DNA of 64,000 nt from NCBI RefSeq assembly GCF_046036945.1, contig NZ_JBJQOQ010000008.1, forward strand, positions 62,001 through 126,000, written 5' to 3'. The stretch comes from Brevibacillus_C sp046036945. GTDB lineage: Bacteria > Bacillota > Bacilli > Brevibacillales > Brevibacillaceae. Below, piece after piece: positions 1 to 8,964 of this stretch. How positions within the stretch are numbered: the first letter of the stretch is position 1; each line of letters starts with the position of its first letter. Below the pieces are notes generated by a model. That model saw nothing but the letters and a program-made list of their open reading frames with translations, was not told where the DNA came from and searched no databases. The translations under genes and the position numbers were made by a program.

Positions 1-1017
1 CCGGTAACGGACCAGACCCCGGAGCTAACCCTGCATGAAGGCAGCACTCCGTTGATCTACGCTCCCAATCTGTCCAAAGAGTGGGGCGTGCAGCTCCATT
101 TTAAATACGAAGGTTTGAATCCGACCGGTTCTTTCAAGGACCGCGGCATGGTGATGGCGGTTGCGAAAGCGATTGAAGAGGGCAGCACGACGATCATGTG
201 CGCTTCGACCGGCAACACCTCCGCCGCTGCCGCCGCTTATGCGGCACGTGCCGGCCTGCGCTGCATCGTGTTGATACCAAGCGGCAACATCGCTCTTGGC
301 AAGCTTGCCCAGGCGATCGCGTACGGAGCAGAAGTCATCGCCATCGACGGCAACTTTGACGAAGCCCTGAACATCGTCAGGGAGATTACAGAGCGCGAGC
401 CGATCACGCTGGTCAACTCGGTCAATCCGTACCGGATCGAAGGGCAGAAGACGTCCTCCTTCGAAATCTGCGATGCGCTTGGACAGGCGCCGGATATCCT
501 GGCGATTCCGGTGGGCAACGCCGGCAACATCACCGCTTATTGGAAAGGGTTTAAGGAGTATAAAGAGGCAGGCCGCATCGAAGCGCTGCCCCGAATGTTC
601 GGATTCCAGGCGGCTGGAGCCGCTCCACTGGTGCACGGCCAGCCGGTGCCCAATCCGGAGACGATCGCTACCGCCATCCGAATCGGCAATCCGGCCAGCA
701 AAGAGGGCGCGCTCAGGGCACTGCGCGAGTCGGACGGGCAGATCGAGGCGGTTACCGACGAAGAGATCCTGGAAGCGTATAAGATGTTGGCCCGTTCGGA
801 AGGCATCTTCTGTGAACCGGCATCTGCGGCTTCACTGGCCGGCATCATCAAGCTGCGCCGCGCCGGCAAATTGGCAGACAATTTGACCATCGCCTGCGTC
901 CTTACCGGAAACGGGCTGAAGGATCCCAATATCGCGATGAAGACAGTGGCAGCTGAGCCGAGTGCGGTTCCGGCGACACGAGAAGCCGTTCTGGCTTTGA
1001 TTCAACAAAGCAGGTGA
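1..1017 (+). CDS. thrC: Threonine synthase, 5'-truncated by the window edge
   Basis: This PLP enzyme converts O-phosphohomoserine to threonine, the last step of threonine synthesis in the cytoplasm. The frame is open from base 1, so the true start lies upstream; 338 residues are visible and probably only a dozen or so are missing relative to the usual length of about 350. The PLP-lysine motif PTGSFKDRG lies near residue 42, the phosphate-binding CASTGNTSAAAAAYAARAG near 70, and the C-terminal glycine loop VLTGNGLKDP near 300. The next gene, homoserine kinase, overlaps its stop by 4 bases, which indicates translational coupling of the two consecutive pathway steps. The family assignment is secure. 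Confidence 0.97.
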   Translation, partial: PVTDQTPELTLHEGSTPLIYAPNLSKEWGVQLHFKYEGLNPTGSFKDRGMVMAVAKAIEEGSTTIMCASTGNTSAAAAAYAARAGLRCIVLIPSGNIALGKLAQAIAYGAEVIAIDGNFDEALNIVREITEREPITLVNSVNPYRIEGQKTSSFEICDALGQAPDILAIPVGNAGNITAYWKGFKEYKEAGRIEALPRMFGFQAAGAAPLVHGQPVPNPETIATAIRIGNPASKEGALRALRESDGQIEAVTDEEILEAYKMLARSEGIFCEPASAASLAGIIKLRRAGKLADNLTIACVLTGNGLKDPNIAMKTVAAEPSAVPATREAVLALIQQSR

Positions 1018-1958
1018 ATATGGTGAAGAACAAGGTGGTACGGGTCAAAGTACCGGCAAGTACGGCCAATCTGGGTCCGGGTTTTGACGCGATCGGGATG
1101 GCGTTTCAATTGTATACTACGCTGGAGATGCAGTTGGCGGAGCAGACGGAAATTCATCTGGTCGGAAATGAACTGACGGCTTTACCCGCGGACAAAAGCA
1201 ACTTATTATATATAGTAGCGGCAGACCTGTTTGAGCAAGCAGGTCTCAGCGTACCTGAACTGCATATCACTGTAAGCACAGAGGTGCCGTTGACGCGCGG
1301 ATTGGGAAGCAGTGCAGCGGCGATCGTCGCCGCATTGACGGCTGCCAACGCGCTTGCCGGTGAACCTTTCAGCCGCGAGCAGCTGTTCGCCATGGCCAGC
1401 CGCCGGGAGGGGCATCCCGACAATGTCGGCGCGTCCCTGTTTGGCGGCATCGTAGTGGCTGCGATGCCGGAGCAAGCAGACGCGGACGTGCCATATGTCC
1501 GGCTGGCTGTGCCCGAGGGGTTGGAGACGCTGGTCGTCATACCGGACTTTTGGCTCTCCACGGAAAAGGCCCGCTCGGCTCTGCCGGACAAATACGAGCG
1601 CCAGGACGCGGTCTACGCCGTCGGACACAGCAGCTTGCTGGTGGCGGCGCTGGCACAGGGCCGACTGGATTTGCTGGCGGAGGCGATGCGCGATCGCCTG
1701 CATCAGCCGTACCGGTCGGCGTTGGTCCCGGGTCTCGCGGAGATGCTCGCTGACGCTGCCAAACATGGAGCACTCGGGGCAGCGCTCAGCGGGGCTGGGC
1801 CGACGATCCTGTTTTTCTTCTCAGGGGAATCCGCTCGCGAATCGCTGCTCCGGTTTGTCGCCCGGACGATGGCCGCCAACGGCATCTCTTACCGGACCAT
1901 GGTGCTTGCACCCGATCAGTCAGGTACAGAGATAGAGGTGCTGGATCTGTCAAGATAG
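1014..1958 (+). CDS. thrB: Homoserine kinase
   Basis: Phosphorylates L-homoserine with ATP to make the substrate of ThrC. It is a 314-residue GHMP kinase: N-terminal VPASTANLGPGFDAIGMA, the ATP-binding glycine/serine loop PLTRGLGSSAAAIVAAL near residue 92, and the C-terminal GALGAALSGAGPTILFF motif. The start is a GTG overlapping the thrC stop; an in-frame ATG three codons in is an alternative. Gene order thrC-thrB followed by pheA suggests one amino-acid biosynthesis operon. Length is normal for the family. Confidence 0.96.
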   Translation: MNMVKNKVVRVKVPASTANLGPGFDAIGMAFQLYTTLEMQLAEQTEIHLVGNELTALPADKSNLLYIVAADLFEQAGLSVPELHITVSTEVPLTRGLGSSAAAIVAALTAANALAGEPFSREQLFAMASRREGHPDNVGASLFGGIVVAAMPEQADADVPYVRLAVPEGLETLVVIPDFWLSTEKARSALPDKYERQDAVYAVGHSSLLVAALAQGRLDLLAEAMRDRLHQPYRSALVPGLAEMLADAAKHGALGAALSGAGPTILFFFSGESARESLLRFVARTMAANGISYRTMVLAPDQSGTEIEVLDLSR

Positions 1959-1977
1959 CACCGGTTAGGAGAGAACC

Positions 1978-2853
1978 ATGGCTAAGCAGATAGCAATATT
2001 AGGGCCGCTTGGAACGTTTACGGAAGAAGCCGCCCGTTCCTTTCCCTTACAGCAGGAATACCACCTGAAGACTTTTCCCAGCATCGTAGACGTACTGGCT
2101 GCAGTCTCCAAAGACGAGGTCGAATACGGCGTCGTTCCGCTGGAAAATTCAATTGAAGGCTCTGTCACCTCGACGCTCGATTGGCTGCTTCACGAGGTAG
2201 AACTGCCGATTTTAGCCGAGTTGGCCATGCCTATTTCCCAACATTTGGTAGTTGCTCCGCGTGAGCAGCTCCTTTCGTTTGCCGAAATCAAAAAGGTCGT
2301 CTCACATCCCCAAGCGATTGCGCAGTGCCGCAATTTTTTGCAGGAGCACCTGCCGCACGCCGAAATCGAGTACATGAACAGCACGGCGACAGCGGCCCAG
2401 TACGTGAGCGCCCACCCGGACGAACCGCTGGCAGCGATCGGCCCGCGGTTGACCACAGAGATCTACCCGCTGGTGTTTGCCCGCCAAAACATCGAGGATT
2501 ATCAGAACAACTTCACCCGGTTTGTGCTCGTCGGCAAACAGCCGATCGAATTGCCTCCATCGGAGCGGGAGAAGACGACCGTGCAGGTTACGCTGCCGGA
2601 GGATTTTCCGGGGGCGCTGTACCAGGTTCTCGCTGTTTTTGCCTGGCGTAAAATCAACCTCTCGCGAATCGAGTCGCGGCCGACGAAGAAGGGCCTCGGC
2701 AGCTACCATTTTGTCATCGATATCGAGCAGCGCATGGATGAGGTGCTGATGCCAGGAGCCTTTGCCGAGATCGAGGCACTGGGCTGCCAGGTGCGTCAGC
2801 TTGGCACGTACCCTGCTTATCTGCAGCAGCACACTGTCAAGGAGACTTGCTAG
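1978..2853 (+). CDS. pheA: Prephenate dehydratase
   Basis: Converts prephenate to phenylpyruvate in phenylalanine synthesis. The 291-residue protein has a catalytic PDT domain (about 1-180) beginning AILGPLGTFTEEAA and containing the NNFTRF motif, followed by an ACT regulatory domain (about 195-280) with the ESRP motif used for allosteric phenylalanine feedback. No chorismate mutase domain is fused, as is usual in Bacillota. It starts 19 bases after thrB with an AGGAGAG ribosome site, so it is probably co-transcribed with thrCB; a strong terminator follows. Confidence 0.96.
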   Translation: MAKQIAILGPLGTFTEEAARSFPLQQEYHLKTFPSIVDVLAAVSKDEVEYGVVPLENSIEGSVTSTLDWLLHEVELPILAELAMPISQHLVVAPREQLLSFAEIKKVVSHPQAIAQCRNFLQEHLPHAEIEYMNSTATAAQYVSAHPDEPLAAIGPRLTTEIYPLVFARQNIEDYQNNFTRFVLVGKQPIELPPSEREKTTVQVTLPEDFPGALYQVLAVFAWRKINLSRIESRPTKKGLGSYHFVIDIEQRMDEVLMPGAFAEIEALGCQVRQLGTYPAYLQQHTVKETC

Positions 2854-2898
2854 GCAAGCGGTAAGGGACTCCCCCTGCTGCATCATCTTTCACAGAAC

Positions 2899-2930
2899 GC
2901 GGTTTTCCCTAAGGGGAGAACCGCTTTTTT
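2899..2930 (+). terminator. Rho-independent terminator after pheA
   Basis: A GC-rich stem (GCGGTTTTCCC with GGGGAGAACCGC, 3-base loop) is followed by six T residues. It closes the thrC-thrB-pheA unit and separates it from the spore-coat gene downstream. Confidence 0.9.
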
Positions 2931-3050
2931 CTGCCTTCCGCCGTTCTCCCTTTTATAAAACTTGGGCGCGGCCCGCAGGCGTCTAAGTGAGCAAATCGCC
3001 TATGGGTGCATACCATGGTAAGGACCTAGAACGAGGAAGGAGACAACGAA

Positions 3051-3989
3051 GTGAAAATTCACATTGCTCAAAAAGGCGATACCATGTGGAAAATCGCAAA
3101 CGAGTACGGTGTCGATTTTCAGGAGCTGCTTCGCACGAACAGCCAATTGAAGAATCCCGATCGAATTTCCCCTGGTGTCAAAATAAAGCTGCCGGCAAAA
3201 CAAGTCCCGCTCAAATCACGTGAAGACGCCCGCCTTGAAGAGGCGGAGGAGAAGATGCAAGAACTGCCCTCTGCAACAGCCAGTGTACGGGAGGACACGG
3301 CGGTAGAGCCGACGGTGCAAACCGTATCGTCTACGGAAAAAGTGACGAGTGCAAGCCCGGTTCCCCCCGCCGGGTGGCCAAGGTGGCCACAGTGGCCGCA
3401 AGAGCAGTATCCGGCCGCACAACCAGCCAATCCGTATCAAAACTATGCGCCGATGAGCGCCAGCCCGTATGATCATGTCATGCCGCCTGCCTATCCGCAA
3501 GGCCAGGTACCGATGTTTCCCACGCTTCCTTATCCGCAAATCATGCCGCAATACATGCAGCCAGCTGTACAAATGTATCAGGATTCTTCCATGTATTACG
3601 GCTCCCAGGGCTACTATGGGGGGCCGATGAACCAACCGGCGCTTGCACCCTACCAGATGCCTGGGCACGATCAGGGAATGGCGATGTCACCGCAGTATCC
3701 GTCAGCCATGACGGGCTCGGCGGGCGCCCCGGAATCCCACTATTTTCACAATGATGCCATGGCCAGGATCCACCCGTACGGACACATCCAGGATACGTCC
3801 TACTATCATCACGAACCGCCGAGCCGGTCCCAGTGCGGCTGCTCGAGCGGCGGCATGTCACAACCGGCGGTCCCCTCCTACATGAAAGGATCTGCTTTTC
3901 CGCCTTACTACGGGATGCCGCCTGCGCCAACTCCTGACGTGTCGCCCAATTGGAGCTACCATTACGATGAATCCTCCTCCTCTTATTAA
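3051..3989 (+). CDS. safA: SafA-type LysM spore-coat morphogenetic protein
   Basis: Likely anchors inner-coat proteins at the spore cortex/coat interface. An N-terminal LysM peptidoglycan-binding domain (residues 1-50, beginning MKIHIAQKGDTMWKIA) is followed by a charged linker and a long low-complexity tail rich in Pro, Tyr, Gln, Met and Gly (about 100-312), typical of SafA/SpoVID-like coat proteins. The start is a GTG preceded by GAAGGAGAC. There is no signal peptide, consistent with assembly from the mother-cell cytoplasm. In B. subtilis safA occupies the matching position near pheA and bofC. The LysM domain is certain; orthology to SafA rests on tail composition and synteny. Confidence 0.8.
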   Translation: MKIHIAQKGDTMWKIANEYGVDFQELLRTNSQLKNPDRISPGVKIKLPAKQVPLKSREDARLEEAEEKMQELPSATASVREDTAVEPTVQTVSSTEKVTSASPVPPAGWPRWPQWPQEQYPAAQPANPYQNYAPMSASPYDHVMPPAYPQGQVPMFPTLPYPQIMPQYMQPAVQMYQDSSMYYGSQGYYGGPMNQPALAPYQMPGHDQGMAMSPQYPSAMTGSAGAPESHYFHNDAMARIHPYGHIQDTSYYHHEPPSRSQCGCSSGGMSQPAVPSYMKGSAFPPYYGMPPAPTPDVSPNWSYHYDESSSSY

Positions 3990-4000
3990 GGGGCATTCTT

Positions 4001-5026
4001 ATGAATAAAGCGTTTCTTCCCACTTTTGAACGGGTCTTTCGGGTTCATATATACGGGGTGAAGCAGCGCAGAAATGTTTATATGTTAAGGACGAATCGCG
4101 GCATGTGGGTAGTCAAAGGCTATAAAGATGAGGAAAAGGCGCAATGGGTGACCACTGTTGCAGAACAACTGCGGGTAAGGGGATTCACCAAGACTGTGGA
4201 GTACGTCCAAAGCGTCAGCGGGGAAACTGTCATCCCGATCGGGTCTAGTTATTATACAGTGATGAAAGCGATTGACGGAGAAGAAGCCAGCTACATGTCA
4301 TTGACCGACGTCAAGAGAGCGATGGCGACCCTGGCCCGGTTCCACCTTGCAGCGCGAGGCTTTCCGCCCGCCCCGGATATGTTCCACTACAAACCGCCGC
4401 TCATCGAAAAGTGGGAGTTGCGGCTGGCCGATTTTGAGGAAATCGCCCATTCGGTCGAGCAAAAAGGGGCGCAAAACCGCTTTGAAGAGCTGGTGCTAAA
4501 AATGGCTCCTGAAGTGTTGGAAGACGGCTACCAAATTATCAAGAACGCCTTTTACCTGCCGCTGCTGCCGGAGATCCACCAGGCTGCGATGTTCGGGACG
4601 CTTGCTCATCGGGACGTCGCCAGCCACAATTTCCTGATCAAGGCCCAGGGAAGCTGCTACATGATCGATTTGGATACGGTAAGCTACGACATGCAGCTGG
4701 TTGACGTCGTCCAATTGATCAGTCGAATGATGCTGCTTCAGGGATATGAGATGAATGCCTTCTCGCAGGCGATTGAGCAATACATGATGATCTGTCCGCT
4801 GTCTGACCAACAGATTAAACTGATTCATCAACTGCTGCGATACCCTGACAACTTTTTGCGTGAAGTGACCGGCGTCTACCAGAAACGGCCGGGGTACAAT
4901 CTTCGCGGCGTGATGCAGCTCCTGCAATTGGAATACAAGCTGCGAAACCAGCGGCGTCAGTTTCTGCAGGCCGAGCAGCCGTTGTTTACAGGCGGAGGGT
5001 GGGCAGGCTACCTTGGAGCGGGTTGA
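4001..5026 (+). CDS. CotS/YutH-like spore coat kinase-fold protein
   Basis: A 341-residue protein of the aminoglycoside phosphotransferase/CotS fold, a family found on Bacillales spore coats. The catalytic-loop-like segment LAHRDVASHNFLI (about 202-214) and the following MIDLDTVSYD give the HxD...N and D metal-binding pattern of active kinases, so activity is possible, though coat members often have no known substrate. It starts 12 bases after the LysM gene, implying one sporulation operon, and ends at a terminator shared with the convergent nucleotidase gene. Whether it matches CotS, CotI or YutH cannot be decided by eye. Confidence 0.8.
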   Translation: MNKAFLPTFERVFRVHIYGVKQRRNVYMLRTNRGMWVVKGYKDEEKAQWVTTVAEQLRVRGFTKTVEYVQSVSGETVIPIGSSYYTVMKAIDGEEASYMSLTDVKRAMATLARFHLAARGFPPAPDMFHYKPPLIEKWELRLADFEEIAHSVEQKGAQNRFEELVLKMAPEVLEDGYQIIKNAFYLPLLPEIHQAAMFGTLAHRDVASHNFLIKAQGSCYMIDLDTVSYDMQLVDVVQLISRMMLLQGYEMNAFSQAIEQYMMICPLSDQQIKLIHQLLRYPDNFLREVTGVYQKRPGYNLRGVMQLLQLEYKLRNQRRQFLQAEQPLFTGGGWAGYLGAG

Positions 5027-5043
5027 AACGGGTGACCAAAGGC

Positions 5044-5081
5044 GAAAAAAGCTGACGACGCGAAGTCATCAGCTTTTTTTG
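5044..5081. terminator. Bidirectional terminator between convergent genes
   Basis: An A-run, the stem GCTGAcGAC...GTCaTCAGC and a T-run lie between the kinase-like gene (plus) and the nucleotidase (minus). The A/T flanks allow it to act on both strands. Confidence 0.85.
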
Positions 5082-5093
5082 TTTCGGCTTGTG

Positions 5094-7352
5094 TTACCCA
5101 ACTTCCACGTCAAAGGCGTCTTCCAGAACAGAGGCCGGCAGGTAGAGGCGGCTGTTCACGACTTTTGCTTCTACAGGAACATCCTTCCCGTTGATGTTGG
5201 CCTGGGAGGCGTACAGGATGTAGATGAGCTTGGCATCGCCTTTGGTCAGCGTCACTTGCCGTGTCTTGGCATCGTAATCAACAGTGATGCCGACCGAGTC
5301 CGCTGTAGCCCGCACGGGAACCAGTGCGTCTGCTTTTGGTGCCTCCTCTTTCGGGACAGTTGGAGCTGAAGCCGAAGCTTCGTCTTTTGCGGTCAGGTCG
5401 AGCGAATACTTGGCAAAGCCGTCCGACTCCTCGGCCAAAAATTTCATGCCGCCCAATTTTTCCGCGAACGGCTTCGCGTCGACAGAGGTTCGGAATGTTA
5501 CGGTGACATCGCCGTTGATTGGTACGAACGACCAGTTGTTGTCTGCGGTCGGATTGATCGTCTTGTTTGAAGTGATGTAGTCGATAATGATTTGACGGGT
5601 TTCGTCCGGTGAATCGACGACGATGTTTTTGCCGTCCAGACCGGGGAAGTTTCCGCCTCCGCCCGCCCGATAGTTGTTGGTCGCAACGAGGAACTTTTGC
5701 TCCTTTGTCACCGGTTTGCCCTCGAACTGCAGGTTTTTGATCCGGTTTGCGCCGGGATTGACCAGTGTGCCCTTCAGATCGTAGCGGGACGGTTCCGTCA
5801 GATCGATTTGATACGTGACGCCGTCGATGATGTCGTAGTTGTACGTCGGGAAGTTTTCATTGACCAGCGGCTGTTCGCCCGATTTGTTCGGATCAATTTG
5901 GTTAAACTGGCCGGCCGAGCGCTCCAGCCATTCTTTCAACTGGCTGCCGTCGACGAGTACCGCTTTTGCCGTATTCGGGTAGACGTACAAGTCAGCCACG
6001 TTTTTCACCGCCAGCGTACCGGCCGGGATGTTGGTGTAGTAACTTGCGCCGTTGCGGCCGCCGGCCTTAAACGGGGCACCTGCGGAAAGGACGGGGATGC
6101 CGTCGTATTCCGTTCCCTGGATGTTCTTTTCGATGTACCATTTTTGCGCATTTGTAACGATTTGGACGGATGGATCGTCATGTACTAATGAGAAGAAGCT
6201 GTTGATCGGAGCCGTCGTCGTGCCGACAGGTCCGCGAACGTATTCAAGGGTTTTGGCATGCTCGTCTTTCACTGCGTCGACGATCTCCTGGTCGACTTCC
6301 ACAAGCGGTTTCTTATTGGTTTTGTCGTAGATGGGGCGCGCTTCTGTCTGGGCGTCGACGACTTTCCACTTGCCGTCCACCTGCTGCAAGGTCAGATCGA
6401 CGACGCCGAGATGATCTCCCCAGAAGCCGGGCATGACGGCAGGAATTCCGTTGATTGTCCCTTTGGCCGTATCTACGCCCGCAATGCCTTCAAAGTCTGC
6501 GCTTGGGAACAGCTTATGGGCGTGGCCGAAGAGGATCGCATCGATGCCCGGCACGCTGCTCAGATAGTAGGTTGCATTCTCGTCATTGCCTTGCGGAGTT
6601 GCCTGTTCGAATCCGGAGTGCGGGATGGCGACAATGATATCGGCGCCTTCTGCTTTCATCTTTGGCACGAACTTTTTCGCCGTTTCGACGATGTCCTTGG
6701 CGATCACTTTGCCTTCCAGGTTGGCTTTGTCCCAATTCATGATTTGCGGCGGCGTAAAGGCGATCACCCCTACCTTGAGCGTCACGTCCTTGCCGTTTTC
6801 GTCTTTAAAAGTCTTGGTCAGGATTTTGTAAGGCTCAAAGTAGTTTTTGTCGTTGTCCGGGTTGCCGTCTTTGTCGTCGTAGTAGACGTTGGCGTTGACG
6901 ACGGGAAAATTGGCGCCGGACAAGCTCTGTCCCAGAAAGTCGAGGCCGTAGTTGAACTCGTGGTTACCGATTCCCCCGGCATCGTATTCAAGCAGGTTCA
7001 TCGCCTTGTAGACGGGATGGGTCTCCCCTGGCTTAAGCGGATTGATTTTGGCGACGTAATCGCCCAGCGGATTCCCCTGAATCAGGTCGCCGTTGTCGAA
7101 CAGCATGCTGTTCTCCACTTCCTGCCGGGCAGCGATGATCAAGGAAGCGGTCTTTGCCAGGCCAAATTCGTCTGTCGGCATGTCCTGGTAGTAGTCGTAG
7201 TTGACGATGTTCGTGTGGATGTCGGTCGTTTCCAGGAGTCTCAGCTTCAACGTCGGCCCCTGGGACTCTGCACCTGCCAGCCCCGGCAGGACAAGAGTAC
7301 CGAGGAGCAGAGACACAGCCAGAAAACTGCTGGTAATCCCCTTTTTGTTCAA
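5094..7352 (-). CDS. Secreted 2',3'-cyclic-nucleotide 2'-phosphodiesterase/3'-nucleotidase with C-terminal stalk domain
   Basis: Extracellular salvage of nucleotides from RNA breakdown is the expected role. The 752-residue precursor begins with a signal peptide (MNKKG..., cleavage near AGAES). A calcineurin-type metallophosphatase domain follows with its metal ligands in order: TTDIHTN (about 40), DNGDLIQGN (about 95), GIGNHEFNYG (about 132) and ILFGHAH (about 274). A 5'-nucleotidase C-terminal domain spans roughly 370-600, and residues 680-752 resemble a copper-amine-oxidase N-terminal-like stalk domain (ALVPVRATADSVG...), which may attach the enzyme to the envelope. Its ribosome site GGAGGATTC is clear. 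The CpdB/YfkN-type wording is inferred from motifs. Confidence 0.9.
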   Translation of the reverse strand: MNKKGITSSFLAVSLLLGTLVLPGLAGAESQGPTLKLRLLETTDIHTNIVNYDYYQDMPTDEFGLAKTASLIIAARQEVENSMLFDNGDLIQGNPLGDYVAKINPLKPGETHPVYKAMNLLEYDAGGIGNHEFNYGLDFLGQSLSGANFPVVNANVYYDDKDGNPDNDKNYFEPYKILTKTFKDENGKDVTLKVGVIAFTPPQIMNWDKANLEGKVIAKDIVETAKKFVPKMKAEGADIIVAIPHSGFEQATPQGNDENATYYLSSVPGIDAILFGHAHKLFPSADFEGIAGVDTAKGTINGIPAVMPGFWGDHLGVVDLTLQQVDGKWKVVDAQTEARPIYDKTNKKPLVEVDQEIVDAVKDEHAKTLEYVRGPVGTTTAPINSFFSLVHDDPSVQIVTNAQKWYIEKNIQGTEYDGIPVLSAGAPFKAGGRNGASYYTNIPAGTLAVKNVADLYVYPNTAKAVLVDGSQLKEWLERSAGQFNQIDPNKSGEQPLVNENFPTYNYDIIDGVTYQIDLTEPSRYDLKGTLVNPGANRIKNLQFEGKPVTKEQKFLVATNNYRAGGGGNFPGLDGKNIVVDSPDETRQIIIDYITSNKTINPTADNNWSFVPINGDVTVTFRTSVDAKPFAEKLGGMKFLAEESDGFAKYSLDLTAKDEASASAPTVPKEEAPKADALVPVRATADSVGITVDYDAKTRQVTLTKGDAKLIYILYASQANINGKDVPVEAKVVNSRLYLPASVLEDAFDVEVG

Positions 7353-7670
7353 AATGAATCCTCCCTCTATGATCAGATGATAGTATCACAATTTGATATT
7401 AGCATATGCGATTCCTCCCGAGTAATGAATTTTCGTAAAGCTTACATAGAATGCGGAGGATTTGACGGGAAATCTATGGAATCAGGCCGAAGCCCCGGTT
7501 ATCTGCGGCGCAGCCTTGAAAATCCTGAAATCTGCAGGGATTCCGCTTTTTATCCTGCCCGCCCGCAATGATAGAATAAAAGGGCGACGTGTTCGCTATT
7601 GTCGTAGTCTAAAAAGGAATCCAAGCACTTCTGCAGATGGCGGGAGGGGCTGGAGAAGGAGGAATTGGCG
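7353..7670. other. Divergent intergenic region upstream of the nucleotidase and ctc
   Basis: This 318-base stretch has no credible gene. It must hold the promoters for the minus-strand nucleotidase and plus-strand ctc. The stretch around 7515-7555 contains short self-complementary segments (CCTGAAATCTGCAGGGATTCC) followed by T residues, and a TAGAAT at about 7572 could be a -10 box. I could not identify a sigma-B type promoter with confidence. Confidence 0.4.
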
Positions 7671-8240
7671 ATGAAGACAATCACAGCGGAGAAACGAGCA
7701 TTACATGGAAAGAGCGGAGCAAAAAAAATCCGCAAAGCAGGGCGTGTACCGGGAGTGCTGTACGGTCCAGGTCAAGAATCGCAGCTCTTGCAGGTCGAAG
7801 GACGGCAGCTGATGGCGATGATTCGGGCGAATGGCTCAAACCGCCCGTTCCGGTTGAAACTGGGCGCCGGCGAAGTGCCGGTCATGATAGCCGAAATGCA
7901 GCAAAAGCCGACGTTGCCTGATATCCTGCACATTGATTTCAAGCAGATCAACATGGATCAAGGGATTGCTGCCAGCGTTCCGCTGGTGATCACCGGCAAA
8001 CCGGATTCGGGGCAGGCGATCCTTCACCTGCACGAGATCGATGTCACTTGTCTGCCAAGCGATATCCCGGCTGAACTGGCCATCCCGGTCGAGGGGCTTC
8101 ATGTCGGCGATACTGTGACGGTTGCCGATCTGAAGGGTTTACAAAACGTGGAAGTCATGCGAGAGCCTGAGGCCGTCCTGGTCACGATTGAGGAGGCAAG
8201 GGGTGCGGCAGATGATGCCGCCGAAGAGGCCGAGGAATAA
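7671..8240 (+). CDS. ctc: Large-subunit ribosomal protein L25 / general stress protein Ctc
   Basis: Binds 5S rRNA in the 50S subunit; in Bacillus the ortholog Ctc is induced by stress. The 189-residue protein has the N-terminal L25 domain (about 1-95) and the C-terminal TL5/beta domain (about 100-180) of the long Ctc form, ending in an acidic tail. The ATG at 7671 was chosen because AAGGAGG ends 8 bases before it; the in-frame TTG at 7665 is only 2 bases from that ribosome site. It is followed by a hairpin that overlaps the ribosome site of bofC. Confidence 0.95.
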   Translation: MKTITAEKRALHGKSGAKKIRKAGRVPGVLYGPGQESQLLQVEGRQLMAMIRANGSNRPFRLKLGAGEVPVMIAEMQQKPTLPDILHIDFKQINMDQGIAASVPLVITGKPDSGQAILHLHEIDVTCLPSDIPAELAIPVEGLHVGDTVTVADLKGLQNVEVMREPEAVLVTIEEARGAADDAAEEAEE

Positions 8241-8271
8241 GAATTGCAGGTTTTATAGACAACGTATAACG

Positions 8272-8315
8272 ACCCCTTTTCATGGCGAAACTGAAAGAAA
8301 AGCCGTAAAAGGGGT
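8272..8315 (+). terminator. Hairpin that terminates ctc and encloses the bofC ribosome site
   Basis: The arms ACCCCTTTT and AAAAGGGGT are perfectly complementary and the second is followed by ATTTTT. The AAAAGGGG of the 3' arm also sits 7 bases before the bofC ATG, so it is the natural ribosome site of that gene. The structure could both end ctc transcripts and mask bofC translation on read-through RNA. Confidence 0.65.
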
Positions 8316-8321
8316 ATTTTT

Positions 8322-8885
8322 ATGAAGCGAATTGGGAAATTACTGATTGTTTCCGCTATGGCAATCGGGGTGTTTGGCGGCACACCCTATCTGGCAAACG
8401 TGATCAAAACATGGCAGCAGACTGACCAGCCGGCCGCCGGGCGACTTGAGGCTGAACAAATAGAGCTGGTCCTGCGCCGTTCCTACCTGTGCGGCACCAA
8501 GGATGAAGAGAAGCAGCTGTCAAACGGCAAGTCGGCAGAACAACTCCTGTCCGAACACACTGACTGGGAGGTCGTCTCGGTCGAGCCTGAGAGACTGGTC
8601 CTGCACAAGCAGGTGAACGATCTTTCCCCCGTCTGCAAAGAGAACGGCTATTTTGGCGTTTCTAGGGACGGCATGCTGGCGCTGTTTAACGGAGTACCGA
8701 GCGAAAACAAGGTTATCCAGACGTTTTACCAGATCAATACGGCACGGATGGAGGCAAGTCTGCCGAAGGAAGAGATCGCACACCTCAAAAGCGGCATCAG
8801 GGTGCGGGATCTGGCGGAATACAACAGCATTTTATCTACATACAGCGAATTTCAGCTCCGCAAAGAGGAAAAGAAAAGCCAGTAG
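8322..8885 (+). CDS. bofC: BofC, forespore regulator of sigma-K activation
   Basis: In B. subtilis BofC is secreted from the forespore and delays SpoIVB signalling so that pro-sigma-K is processed on time. The 187-residue protein has an N-terminal membrane/signal segment (about 5-27), the BofC N-terminal region with the LRRSYLCG cysteine motif, and the C-terminal domain around FYQINTARMEASLPKEEIA, which matches the family pattern. Its position between the coat genes and ruv agrees with the Bacillus gene order. The ribosome site lies within the preceding hairpin. Confidence 0.92.
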   Translation: MKRIGKLLIVSAMAIGVFGGTPYLANVIKTWQQTDQPAAGRLEAEQIELVLRRSYLCGTKDEEKQLSNGKSAEQLLSEHTDWEVVSVEPERLVLHKQVNDLSPVCKENGYFGVSRDGMLALFNGVPSENKVIQTFYQINTARMEASLPKEEIAHLKSGIRVRDLAEYNSILSTYSEFQLRKEEKKSQ

Positions 8886-8964
8886 CTCAGTGCTTGCCGA
8901 CGCGCTTTTGGCAAAGGTACAATAGGACGAGATTGACCTACAAGCGCGAAAGGGAGGGGCTGCA

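Noticed and set aside
3001..3020. Possible sigma-E promoter (CATACCAT) before the safA-like gene
   Set aside because: The -10-like sequence is present, but no matching -35 element was found at the right distance, so it is not listed as a promoter.
6258..7571. Long plus-strand open frame (437 codons) rich in Val and Asp
   Set aside because: It is the antisense of the secreted nucleotidase gene at 5094-7352, has no ribosome site and no family motifs. High GC at third codon positions makes such shadow frames common here.
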